Origin: Calliopsis andreniformis
Lineage: Eukaryota > Arthropoda > Insecta > Hymenoptera > Andrenidae
Reading direction: 5' to 3'
Assembly: GCF_051401765.1 (NCBI RefSeq)
Contig: NW_027480423.1
Span: 248,001-312,000 of the forward strand
DNA: 64,000 nt
Part shown: in pieces, positions 38,358 to 50,232 of the stretch
Layout: the number at the start of each line of letters is the position of its first letter
Numbering within the stretch: the stretch's first letter is position 1
Notes under the pieces: model-generated
The model's database searches: none
Seen by the model: the letters and a program-made list of their open reading frames with translations, nothing else
What the model was told of the DNA's origin: nothing
Position numbers and translations under genes: made by a program

Positions 38358-38875
38358 GCGTTGACTTCTAAGGCACTTAGTATTTGATATGGTGGAGCAA
38401 CGCCCTAGAGTGAAGCCTAGGGTGCCCGGAACGTAGAAATGACCATCACTGTCAAACTGGTTGCAATTACTCCTGTTATACGATGGAAAAACAGTTGCAT
38501 TTTTATTGCATTTTATGCTTCGGGCGTTGACTTCTAAGGCACTAACTATTCAATCTTTTGGAGCAACGCCCTAGGGTGAAGCCTAGGTTGCCTGGAAAGT
38601 AGAAGTGTCCATAACTTTCATACTGGATGCAATTATTCGTTTTATACGATGGAAAAACTGTTGTATTTATATTGTATTTTATGCTTCTGGCGTTCACTTC
38701 TTAGGCCCTAGCTATTGGATCGGGTGGAGCGACGCCCTAGGGTGAAGCCTAGGTTGCCCGGAACGTAGAAATGACCATCACTTTCACACTGGTTGCAATT
38801 ATTCGTTTTATACGATGGAAAAACTGTTGTATTTATATTGTATTTTATGCTTCTGGCGTTCACTTCTTAGGCCCT
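37662..38875. repeat. 1.2-kb segment also present at 39,975-41,188
   Basis: The offset is 2,313 bp, equal to 14 monomers less the 11-bp deletion that lies between the copies at 39,301. Anchors are TTGTATTAATATTG (37,835 and 40,148) and GGCACTTAGTATTTGATATGG (38,374 and 40,687). The copies part at the right where 38,875 reads TTAGGCCCTAAC and 41,190 reads TTAGGCCTTAAC. Confidence 0.8.
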
Positions 38876-38974
38876 AACTATTCGATCTGGTGGAGCAACG
38901 CCCTAGGGTGAAGCCTAGGTTGCCCGGAAAGTAGAAATGACCATAACTTTCAGACAGGTTGCAATTATTCGTTT

Positions 38975-41900
38975 TATACGATGGAAAAACTGTTGTATCT
39001 ATATTGTATTTTATGCTTCTGGCGTTGACTTCTAAGGCACTAAGTATTCGATATGGTGGAGCAACGCCCTAGAGTGAAGCCTAGGGTGCCCGGAACGTAG
39101 AAATGACCATCACTTTCAAACTGGTTGCAATTACTCCTGTTATATGATGGAAAAACTGTTGTATTTTTATTGCATTTTATGCTTCGGGCGTTGACTTCTA
39201 AGGCACTAACTATTCAATCTGTTGGAGCAACGCCCTAGGGTGAATCCTAGGTTGCCAGGAAAGTAGAAATGACCATAACTTTCATACTGGTTGCAATTAT
39301 CCGGTTGTAACTGTTGTATTTATATTGTATTTTATGCTTCTGGCGTTCACTTCTTAGGCACTAACTTTTCAATCTGCTGGAGCAACGCCCTAGGGTGAAT
39401 CCTAGGTTGCCCGGGAAGTAGAAATCACCATTACTTTCATACTGGTTGCAATTATCCGTTTTATACGATGGAAAAACTGTTGTATTTATATTGTATTTTA
39501 TGCTTCTGGCGTTCACTTCTTAGGCCTTAACTATTCGATCTGGTGAAACAACGCACTAGGGTGAAGCCTAGGTTGCCCGGAACGTAGAAATGTCCATAAC
39601 TTTCATACTGGTTGCAATTATTCGTTTTATACGATGGAAAAACTGTTGTATTTATACTGTATTTTATGCTTCTGACGTTGACTTCTAAGGCACTAACTAT
39701 TCGATCTGGTGGAGCAAAGCCCTAGAGTGAAACCTAGGTTGCCCGGAACGTAGAAATGACCATTACTTTCACACTCTTTGCAATTATTCATTTTATACGA
39801 TGGAAAAGCAGTTGCATGTATTTTGTATTTTATGCTTCCGGCGTTGACTTCTTAGGCCCTAGCTATTCGATCTGCTGGAGCAACGCCTTATAGTGACGCC
39901 TAGGTTGCCCGGAACGTAGAAATGACCATATCTTTCACACTGGTTGCTATTGTTCCTTTTATACGATGGAAAAGCTGTTGTATTTATATTGTATTTTATG
40001 CTTCTGGCGTTCACTTCTTAGGCCCTAACTATTCGATCGGGTGGAGCAACGCCCTAGGGTGAAGCCTAGGTTGCCCGGCAAGTAGAAATGACCATAACTT
40101 TCAAACTGGTTGCAATTATTCGTTTTATACGATGGAAAAACTGTTGTATTAATATTGTATTTTATGCTTCTGTCGTTGACTTCTAAGGCACTAACTGTTC
40201 GATCTGGTGGAGCAACGCCCTAGAGTGAAGTCTAGGTTGCCCGAAACGTAGAAATGACCATCACTTTCACACAGGTTGCAATTATTCATATTATAGGATG
40301 GAAAACCTGTTGTATTTATATTGTATTTCATGCTCCTGGTGCTGACTTCTTAGGCCCTAACTATTCGATCTGGTGGAGCAACGCCCTAGAGTGAAGCGTA
40401 GGTTGCCCGGAACGTAGAAATGGTCATCACTTTCAAACTGGTTACAATTATTCCCGTTATACGATGGAAAAACTGTTGTATTTTTATAGCATCTTATGCT
40501 TCGGGCGTCGACTTCTAAGGCCCCAACTATTCAATCTGTTGGAGCAACGCCCTAGGGTGAAGCCTAGAATGCACGGAAAATAGAAATGTCCATAACTTTC
40601 ATACTGGTTGCAATTATTCGTTTTATACGATGGTAAAACTGTTGTATTTATATTGTATTTTATGCTTCTGGCGTTGACTTCTAAGGCACTTAGTATTTGA
40701 TATGGTGGAGCAACGCCCTAGAGTGAAGCCTAGGGTGCCCGGAACGTAGAAATGACCATCACTGTCAAACTGGTTGCAATTACTCCTGTTATACGATGGA
40801 AAAACAGTTGCATTTTTATTGCATTTTATGCTTCGGGCGTTGACTTCTAAGGCACTAACTATTCAATCTTTTGGAGCAACGCCCTAGGGTGAAGCCTAGG
40901 TTGCCTGGAAAGTAGAAGTGTCCATAACTTTCATACTGGATGCAATTATTCGTTTTATACGATGGAAAAACTGTTGTATTTATATTGTATTTTATGCTTC
41001 TGGCGTTCACTTCTTAGGCCCTAGCTATTGGATCGGGTGGAGCGACGCCCTAGGGTGAAGCCTAGGTTGCCCGGAACGTAGAAATGACCATCACTTTCAC
41101 ACTGGTTGCAATTATTCGTTTTATACGATGGAAAAACTGTTGTATTTATATTGTATTTTATGCTTCTGGCGTTCACTTCTTAGGCCTTAACTATTCGATC
41201 TGGTGAAACAACGCACTAGGGTGAAGCCTAGGTTGCCCGGAACGTAGAAATGTCCATAACTTTCATACTGGTTGCAATTATTCGTTTTATACGATAGAAA
41301 AACTGTTGTATGTATACTGTATTTTATGCTTCTGACGTTGACTTCTAATGCACTAACTATTCGGTCTGGTGGTGCAACGCCCAAGAGTGAAACCTAGGTT
41401 GCCCGGAACGTAGAAATGACCATTACTTTCACACTCTTTGCAATTATTCACTTTATACGATGGAAAAGCAGTTGCATTTATATTGTATTTTATGCTTCCG
41501 GCGTTGACTTCTTAGGCCCTAGCTATTCGATCTGCTGGAGCAACGCCTTATAGTGACGCCTAGGTTGCCCGGAACGTAGAAATGACCATATCTTTCACAC
41601 TGGTTGCTATTGTTCCTTTTATACGATGGAAAAGCTGTTGTATTTATATTGTACCTTATGCTTCTGGCGTTGACTTCTAAGGCCCTAACTATTCGATCTG
41701 GTGGAGCAACGCCCTGGGGTGAAGCCTAGGTTGCCCAGAACGTAGAAATGACCATCACTTTCACACTGGTTGCAATTATTCCTGTTATACCATGGAAAAA
41801 CTGTTGTATTTTTTTGCATTTTATGCTTCGGATGTTCACCTCTAAGGCCCCAACTATTCAGTCTGTTGGAGCAACGCCCTAGGGTGAAGCCTAGGTTGCC

Positions 41901-43111
41901 CGGAAAGTAGAAATGTCCATAACTTTCATACTGGTTGCAATTATTCGTTTTATACGATGGAAAAACTGTTGTATTTATGTTGTAATTTAAGCTTCTGACG
42001 TTGACTTCTAAGGCACCAACTATTCGATCTGGTGGAGCAACGCCCTAGAGTGAAGCCTAGGTTGCCCAGAACGTAGAAATGACCATAACTTTCACACTGG
42101 TTGCAATTATTCGTTTTATACGATGGAAAAACTGTTGTATTTATTTTGTGTTTTATGTTTCGCGCGTTGACTTCTAAGGCCCTAACTATTCGATCTAGAG
42201 GAGCAACGCCCTAGGGTGAAGCCTAGGTTGCCTGGAAAGTAGAAGTGTCCATAACTTTCATACTGGATGCAAATATTCGTTTTATACGATGGAAAAACTG
42301 TTGTATTTATATTGTATTTTATGCTTCTGGCGTTCACTTCTTAGGCCCTAACTATTGGATCGGGTGGAGCGACGCCCTAGGGTGAAGCCTAGGTTGCCCG
42401 GAACGTAGAAATGACCATCACTTTCACACTGGTTGCAATTATTCGTTTTATACGATGGAAAAAATGTTGTATCTATATTGTATTTTATGCTTCTGGCGTT
42501 GACTTCTAAGGCACTAAGTATTCGATATGGTGGAGCAACGCCCTAGAGTGAAGCCTAGGGTGCCCGGAACGTAGAAATGACCATCACTTTCAAACTGGTT
42601 GCAATTACTCCTGTTATACGATGGAAAAACTGTTGTATTTTTTTGCATTTTATGCTTCGGATGTTCACCTCTAAGGCCCCAACTATTCAGTCTGTTGGAG
42701 CAACGCCCTAGGGTGAAGCCTAGGTTGCCCGGAAAGTAGAAATGTCCATAACTTTCATACTGGTTGCAATTATTCGTTTTATACGATGGAAAAACTGTTG
42801 TATTTATATTGTAATTTAAGCTTCTGACGTTGACTTCCAAGGCACCAACTATTCGATCTGGTGGAGCAACGCCCTAGAGTGAAGCCTAGGTTGCCCAGAA
42901 CGTAGAAATGACCATAACTTTCACACTGGTTGCAATTATTCGTTTTATACGATGGAAAAACTGTGGTATTTATATTGTATTTTATGCTTCTGGCGTTCAC
43001 TTCTTAGGCCCTAACTATTCGATCTAGAGGAGCAACGCCCTAGGGTGAAGCCTAGGTTGCCTGGAAAGTAGAAGTGTCCATAACTTTCATACTGGATGCA
43101 AATATTCGTTT
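38975..43111. repeat. 4,137-bp, 25-monomer unit, copy 1
   Basis: The unit repeats at 43,112 with an offset of exactly 4,137 bp, which is 25 x 166 less 13. The 13 missing bases are accounted for by the 11-bp deletion at 39,301 and two one-base contractions in the TTTTTTTGCA runs near 41,810 and 42,640. Differences noticed between copies are GTTGCCAGG at 39,256 against GTTGCCCGG, and CATTTTTATTG near 40,811 against CATCTTTATTG near 44,948. Internally, 39,480-39,970 recurs at 41,140-41,630 (1,660 bp, ten monomers) and 41,792-42,127 recurs at 42,621-42,955 (829 bp, five monomers less one base). Confidence 0.85.
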
Positions 43112-46100
43112 TATACGATGGAAAAACTGTTGTATCTATATTGTATTTTATGCTTCTGGCGTTGACTTCTAAGGCACTAAGTATTCGATATGGTGGAGCA
43201 ACGCCCTAGAGTGAAGCCTAGGGTGCCCGGAACGTAGAAATGACCATCACTTTCAAACTGGTTGCAATTACTCCTGTTATATGATGGAAAAACTGTTGTA
43301 TTTTTATTGCATTTTATGCTTCGGGCGTTGACTTCTAAGGCACTAACTATTCAATCTGTTGGAGCAACGCCCTAGGGTGAATCCTAGGTTGCCCGGAAAG
43401 TAGAAATGACCATAACTTTCATACTGGTTGCAATTATCCGGTTGTAACTGTTGTATTTATATTGTATTTTATGCTTCTGGCGTTCACTTCTTAGGCACTA
43501 ACTTTTCAATCTGCTGGAGCAACGCCCTAGGGTGAATCCTAGGTTGCCCGGGAAGTAGAAATCACCATTACTTTCATACTGGTTGCAATTATCCGTTTTA
43601 TACGATGGAAAAACTGTTGTATTTATATTGTATTTTATGCTTCTGGCGTTCACTTCTTAGGCCTTAACTATTCGATCTGGTGAAACAACGCACTAGGGTG
43701 AAGCCTAGGTTGCCCGGAACGTAGAAATGTCCATAACTTTCATACTGGTTGCAATTATTCGTTTTATACGATGGAAAAACTGTTGTATTTATACTGTATT
43801 TTATGCTTCTGACGTTGACTTCTAAGGCACTAACTATTCGATCTGGTGGAGCAAAGCCCTAGAGTGAAACCTAGGTTGCCCGGAACGTAGAAATGACCAT
43901 TACTTTCACACTCTTTGCAATTATTCATTTTATACGATGGAAAAGCAGTTGCATGTATTTTGTATTTTATGCTTCCGGCGTTGACTTCTTAGGCCCTAGC
44001 TATTCGATCTGCTGGAGCAACGCCTTATAGTGACGCCTAGGTTGCCCGGAACGTAGAAATGACCATATCTTTCACACTGGTTGCTATTGTTCCTTTTATA
44101 CGATGGAAAAGCTGTTGTATTTATATTGTATTTTATGCTTCTGGCGTTCACTTCTTAGGCCCTAACTATTCGATCGGGTGGAGCAACGCCCTAGGGTGAA
44201 GCCTAGGTTGCCCGGCAAGTAGAAATGACCATAACTTTCAAACTGGTTGCAATTATTCGTTTTATACGATGGAAAAACTGTTGTATTAATATTGTATTTT
44301 ATGCTTCTGTCGTTGACTTCTAAGGCACTAACTGTTCGATCTGGTGGAGCAACGCCCTAGAGTGAAGTCTAGGTTGCCCGAAACGTAGAAATGACCATCA
44401 CTTTCACACAGGTTGCAATTATTCATATTATAGGATGGAAAACCTGTTGTATTTATATTGTATTTCATGCTCCTGGTGCTGACTTCTTAGGCCCTAACTA
44501 TTCGATCTGGTGGAGCAACGCCCTAGAGTGAAGCGTAGGTTGCCCGGAACGTAGAAATGGTCATCACTTTCAAACTGGTTACAATTATTCCCGTTATACG
44601 ATGGAAAAACTGTTGTATTTTTATAGCATCTTATGCTTCGGGCGTCGACTTCTAAGGCCCCAACTATTCAATCTGTTGGAGCAACGCCCTAGGGTGAAGC
44701 CTAGAATGCACGGAAAATAGAAATGTCCATAACTTTCATACTGGTTGCAATTATTCGTTTTATACGATGGTAAAACTGTTGTATTTATATTGTATTTTAT
44801 GCTTCTGGCGTTGACTTCTAAGGCACTTAGTATTTGATATGGTGGAGCAACGCCCTAGAGTGAAGCCTAGGGTGCCCGGAACGTAGAAATGACCATCACT
44901 GTCAAACTGGTTGCAATTACTCCTGTTATACGATGGAAAAACAGTTGCATCTTTATTGCATTTTATGCTTCGGGCGTTGACTTCTAAGGCACTAACTATT
45001 CAATCTTTTGGAGCAACGCCCTAGGGTGAAGCCTAGGTTGCCTGGAAAGTAGAAGTGTCCATAACTTTCATACTGGATGCAATTATTCGTTTTATACGAT
45101 GGAAAAACTGTTGTATTTATATTGTATTTTATGCTTCTGGCGTTCACTTCTTAGGCCCTAGCTATTGGATCGGGTGGAGCGACGCCCTAGGGTGAAGCCT
45201 AGGTTGCCCGGAACGTAGAAATGACCATCACTTTCACACTGGTTGCAATTATTCGTTTTATACGATGGAAAAACTGTTGTATTTATATTGTATTTTATGC
45301 TTCTGGCGTTCACTTCTTAGGCCTTAACTATTCGATCTGGTGAAACAACGCACTAGGGTGAAGCCTAGGTTGCCCGGAACGTAGAAATGTCCATAACTTT
45401 CATACTGGTTGCAATTATTCGTTTTATACGATAGAAAAACTGTTGTATGTATACTGTATTTTATGCTTCTGACGTTGACTTCTAATGCACTAACTATTCG
45501 GTCTGGTGGTGCAACGCCCAAGAGTGAAACCTAGGTTGCCCGGAACGTAGAAATGACCATTACTTTCACACTCTTTGCAATTATTCACTTTATACGATGG
45601 AAAAGCAGTTGCATTTATATTGTATTTTATGCTTCCGGCGTTGACTTCTTAGGCCCTAGCTATTCGATCTGCTGGAGCAACGCCTTATAGTGACGCCTAG
45701 GTTGCCCGGAACGTAGAAATGACCATATCTTTCACACTGGTTGCTATTGTTCCTTTTATACGATGGAAAAGCTGTTGTATTTATATTGTACCTTATGCTT
45801 CTGGCGTTGACTTCTAAGGCCCTAACTATTCGATCTGGTGGAGCAACGCCCTGGGGTGAAGCCTAGGTTGCCCAGAACGTAGAAATGACCATCACTTTCA
45901 CACTGGTTGCAATTATTCCTGTTATACCATGGAAAAACTGTTGTATTTTTTTGCATTTTATGCTTCGGATGTTCACCTCTAAGGCCCCAACTATTCAGTC
46001 TGTTGGAGCAACGCCCTAGGGTGAAGCCTAGGTTGCCCGGAAAGTAGAAATGTCCATAACTTTCATACTGGTTGCAATTATTCGTTTTATACGATGGAAA

Positions 46101-47159
46101 AACTGTTGTATTTATGTTGTAATTTAAGCTTCTGACGTTGACTTCTAAGGCACCAACTATTCGATCTGGTGGAGCAACGCCCTAGAGTGAAGCCTAGGTT
46201 GCCCAGAACGTAGAAATGACCATAACTTTCACACTGGTTGCAATTATTCGTTTTATACGATGGAAAAACTGTTGTATTTATTTTGTGTTTTATGTTTCGC
46301 GCGTTGACTTCTAAGGCCCTAACTATTCGATCTAGAGGAGCAACGCCCTAGGGTGAAGCCTAGGTTGCCTGGAAAGTAGAAGTGTCCATAACTTTCATAC
46401 TGGATGCAAATATTCGTTTTATACGATGGAAAAACTGTTGTATTTATATTGTATTTTATGCTTCTGGCGTTCACTTCTTAGGCCCTAACTATTGGATCGG
46501 GTGGAGCGACGCCCTAGGGTGAAGCCTAGGTTGCCCGGAACGTAGAAATGACCATCACTTTCACACTGGTTGCAATTATTCGTTTTATACGATGGAAAAA
46601 ATGTTGTATCTATATTGTATTTTATGCTTCTGGCGTTGACTTCTAAGGCACTAAGTATTCGATATGGTGGAGCAACGCCCTAGAGTGAAGCCTAGGGTGC
46701 CCGGAACGTAGAAATGACCATCACTTTCAAACTGGTTGCAATTACTCCTGTTATACGATGGAAAAACTGTTGTATTTTTTTGCATTTTATGCTTCGGATG
46801 TTCACCTCTAAGGCCCCAACTATTCAGTCTGTTGGAGCAACGCCCTAGGGTGAAGCCTAGGTTGCCCGGAAAGTAGAAATGTCCATAACTTTCATACTGG
46901 TTGCAATTATTCGTTTTATACGATGGAAAAACTGTTGTATTTATATTGTAATTTAAGCTTCTGACGTTGACTTCCAAGGCACCAACTATTCGATCTGGTG
47001 GAGCAACGCCCTAGAGTGAAGCCTAGGTTGCCCAGAACGTAGAAATGACCATAACTTTCACACTGGTTGCAATTATTCGTTTTATACGATGGAAAAACTG
47101 TGGTATTTATATTGTATTTTATGCTTCTGGCGTTCACTTCTTAGGCCCTAACTATTCGA
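43112..47159. repeat. 4,137-bp unit, copy 2 (slightly shortened)
   Basis: This copy follows copy 1 base for base until about 47,159, where it reads GATCGGGTGGAACAACG while copy 1 at 43,022 reads GATCTAGAGGAGCAACG. From there the 11-monomer higher-order repeat begins. The tail of copy 1 (43,023-43,111) instead matches 42,194-42,283, so it marks the exchange point that created the duplication. The whole of copy 2 was later included in the 7,114-bp duplication. Confidence 0.85.
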
Positions 47160-48737
47160 TCGGGTGGAACAACGCCCTAGGGTGAAGCCTAGGTTGCCCG
47201 GAAAGTAGAAATGACCATAACTTTCGAACTGGTTGCAATCTTTCCTGTTATACGACGGAAAAACTGTTGTATTTATATTGTAATTTATACTTCTGGCGTT
47301 GACTTCTAAGGCACTAAGTATTCGATATGGTGGAGCAACGCCCTAGAGTGAAGCCTAGGGTGCCCGGAACGTAGAAATGACCATCACTTTCAAACTGGTT
47401 GCAATTACTCCGGTTATATGATGGAAAACCTGTTGTATTTTTATTGCATTTTATGCTTCGGGCGTTGACTTCTAAGGCACTAACTATTCAATCTGTTGGA
47501 GCAACGCCCTAGGGTGAATCCTAGGTTGCCCGGAAAGTAGAAGAGACCATAACTTTCATACTGGTTGCAATTATGCGGTTTATACGATGGAAAAACTGTT
47601 GTATTTATATTGTATTTTATGCTTCTGGCGTTCACTTCTTAGGCCTTAACTATTCGATCTGGTGGAACAACGCACTAGGGTGAAGCCTAGGTTTCCCGGA
47701 ACGTAGAAATGGCCGCAACTTTCACACTGGTAGCAATTATTCGATTTATACAATGGAAAAACTGTTGTATTTATTTTGTGTTTTATGTTTCGCATGTTGA
47801 CTTCTAAGGCCCTAACTATTCGATCTAGTTGAGCAACGCCCTAGGGTGAAGCCTAGGTTGCCTGGAAAGTAGAAATGTCCATAACTTTCATACTGGTTGC
47901 AATTATTCGTTTTATACGATGGAAGAGCTGTTGTATTTATACTGTATTTTATGCTTCTGACGTTGACTTCTAAGGCACTAACTATTCGATCTGGTGGAGC
48001 TACGCCCTAGAGTGAAGCCTAGGTTGCCCGGAACGTAGAAATGACCATTACTTTCACACTGGATGCAATTATTCGTTTTATACGATGGAAAAACTGTTGT
48101 ATTTATATTGTATTTTATGCTTCTGGCGTTCACTTCTTAGGCCCTAACTATTCGATCTGGTGGAGCAACGCCCTAGGGTGAAGCCTAGGTTGCCCGGAAA
48201 GTAGAAATGACCATAACTTTCAGACAGGTTGCAATTATTCGTTTTATTCGCTGGAAAAACTGTTGTATCTATATTGTATTTTATGCTTCTGGCGTTGACT
48301 TCTAAGGCACTAAGTATTCGATATGGTGGAGCAACGCCCTAGAGTGAAGCCTAGGGTGCCCGGAACGTAGAAATGACCATCACTTTCAAACTGGTTGCAA
48401 TTACTCCTGTTATATGATGGAAAAACTGTTGTATTTTTATTGCATTTTATGCTTCGGGCGTTGACTTCTAAGGCACTAACTATTCAATCTGTTGGAGCAA
48501 CGCCCTAGGGTGAATCCTAGATTGCCCGGAAAGTAGAAATGACCATAACTTTCATACTGGTTGCAATTATCCGGTTGTAACTGTTGTATTTATATTGTAT
48601 TTTATGCTTCTGGCGTCCACTTCTTAGGCACTAACTTTTCAATCTGTTGGAGCAACGCCCTAGGGTGAATCCTAGGTTGCCCGGGAAGTAGAAATCACCA
48701 TAACTTTCATACTGGTTGCAATTATTCGTTTTATGCG
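46923..48737. repeat. Higher-order repeat unit 1 (11-mer, 1,815 bp)
   Basis: First unit of the higher-order repeat, counted from the monomer marked TTGTAATTTAAGCTTC and TTGCCCAGAACG. Its length of 1,815 bp is 11 x 166 less the 11-bp deletion at 48,571. It carries the 11-mer marker GTATTTTTATTGC in monomer 4 (near 47,433) and a single GGAAGAGCTG monomer. The CAATCTTTCC variant near 47,238 occurs only in this unit and in its duplicate, unit 3. Confidence 0.9.
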
Positions 48738-50232
48738 ATGGAAAAACTGTTGTATTTATATTGTAATTTAAGCTTCTGACGTTGACTTCCAAGGCACCAA
48801 CTATTCGATCTGGTGGAGCAACGCCCTAGAGTGAAGCCTAGGTTGCCCAGAACGTAGAAATGACCATAACTTTCACACTGGTTGCAATTATTCGTTTTAT
48901 ACGATGGAAAAACTGTGGTATTTATATTGTATTTTATGCTTCTGGCGTTCACTTCTTAGGCCCTAACTATTCGATCGGGTGGAACAACGCCCTAGGGTGA
49001 AGCCTAGGTTGCCCGGAAAGTAGAAATGACCATAACTTTCGAACTGGTTGCAATCATTCCTGTTATACGACGGAAAAACTGTTGTATTTATATTGTAATT
49101 TATACTTCTGGCGTTGACTTCTAAGGCACTAAGTATTCGATATGGTGGAGCAACGCCCTAGAGTGAAGCCTAGGGTGCCCGGAACGTAGAAATGACCATC
49201 ACTTTCAAACTGGTTGCAATTACTCCGGTTATATGATGGAAAACCTGTTGTATTTTAATTGCATTTTATGCTTCGGGCGTTGGCTTCTAAGGCACTAACT
49301 ATTCAATCTGTTGGAGCAACGCCCTAGGGTGAATCCTAGGTTGCCCGGAAAGTAGAAGAGACCATAACTTTCATACTGGTTGCAATTATGCGGTTTATAC
49401 GATGGAAAAACTGTTGTATTTATATTGTATTTTATGCTTCTGGCGTTCACTTCTTAGGCCTTAACTATTCGATCTGGTGGAACAACGCACTAGGGTGAAG
49501 CCTAGGTTTCCCGGAACGTAGAAATGGCCGCAACTTTCACACTGGTAGCAATTATTCGATTTATACAATGGAAAAACTGTTGTATTTATTTTGTGTTTTA
49601 TGTTTCGCATGTTGACTTCTAAGGCCCTAACTATTCGATCTAGTTGAGCAACGCCCTAGGGTGAAGCCTAGGTTGCCTGGAAAGTAGAAATGTCCATAAC
49701 TTTCATACTGGTTGCAATTATTCGTTTTATACGATGGAAGAGCTGTTGTATTTATACTGTATTTTATGCTTCTGACGTTGACTTCTAAGGCACTAACTAT
49801 TCGATCTGGTGGAGCTACGCCCTAGAGTGAAGCCTAGGTTGCCCGGAACGTAGAAATGACCATTACTTTCATACTGGTTGCAATTATTCGTTTTATACGA
49901 TGGAAGAGCTGTTGTATTTATACTGTATTTTATGCTTCTGACGTTGACTTCTAAGGCACTAACTATTCGATCTGGTGGAGCTACGCCCTAGAGTGAAGCC
50001 TAGGTTGCCCGGAACGTAGAAATGACCATTACTTTCACACTGGATGCAATTATTCGTTTTATACGATGGAAAAACTGTTGTATTTATATTGTATTTTATG
50101 CTTCTGGCGTTCACTTCTTAGGCCCTAACTATTCGATCTGGTGGAGCAACGCCCTAGGGTGAAGCCTAGGTTGCCCGGAAAGTAGAAATGACCATAACTT
50201 TCAGACAGGTTGCAATTATTCGTTTTATTCGA
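48738..50232. repeat. Higher-order repeat unit 2 (12-mer type, interrupted)
   Basis: This is the first unit with the duplicated GGAAGAGCTG monomer (49,734 and 49,900, 166 bp apart) and with GTATTTTAATTGC in monomer 4. It starts at a variant ATGCGATGG rather than ATACGATGG. The unit is not completed in its own form: at about 50,233 the 7,114-bp duplication junction replaces the end with the order found at 43,119. Confidence 0.85.

Larger units (their letters stand above)
43119..50232. repeat. 7,114-bp, 43-monomer tandem unit, copy 1
   Basis: The offset to copy 2 is 7,114 bp throughout: 43 x 166 less 24, accounted for by two 11-bp deletions and two one-base contractions. It contains the second 4,137-bp unit followed by higher-order repeat units 1 and most of 2. 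Every rare variant checked is shared, including the CTTTATTGC change at 44,950, TTTATTCGCTGG near 48,246, and the GTATTTTAATTGC and GGCGTTGGCTTC pair near 49,250. The one difference I found is at 49,618 (GTTGACTTC) against 56,732 (GTTGACTAC). Confidence 0.9.

Noticed and set aside
42514..42840. Minus-strand open frames of 64-108 codons (also at 557, 7,625, 16,077, 23,541, 31,075, 33,192, 41,187, 46,651, 53,765 and others) as genes
   Set aside because: All are translations of the satellite itself, recur wherever the DNA is duplicated, have no domain, no start context and no composition differing from neighbouring monomers. Their presence follows from the repeat.
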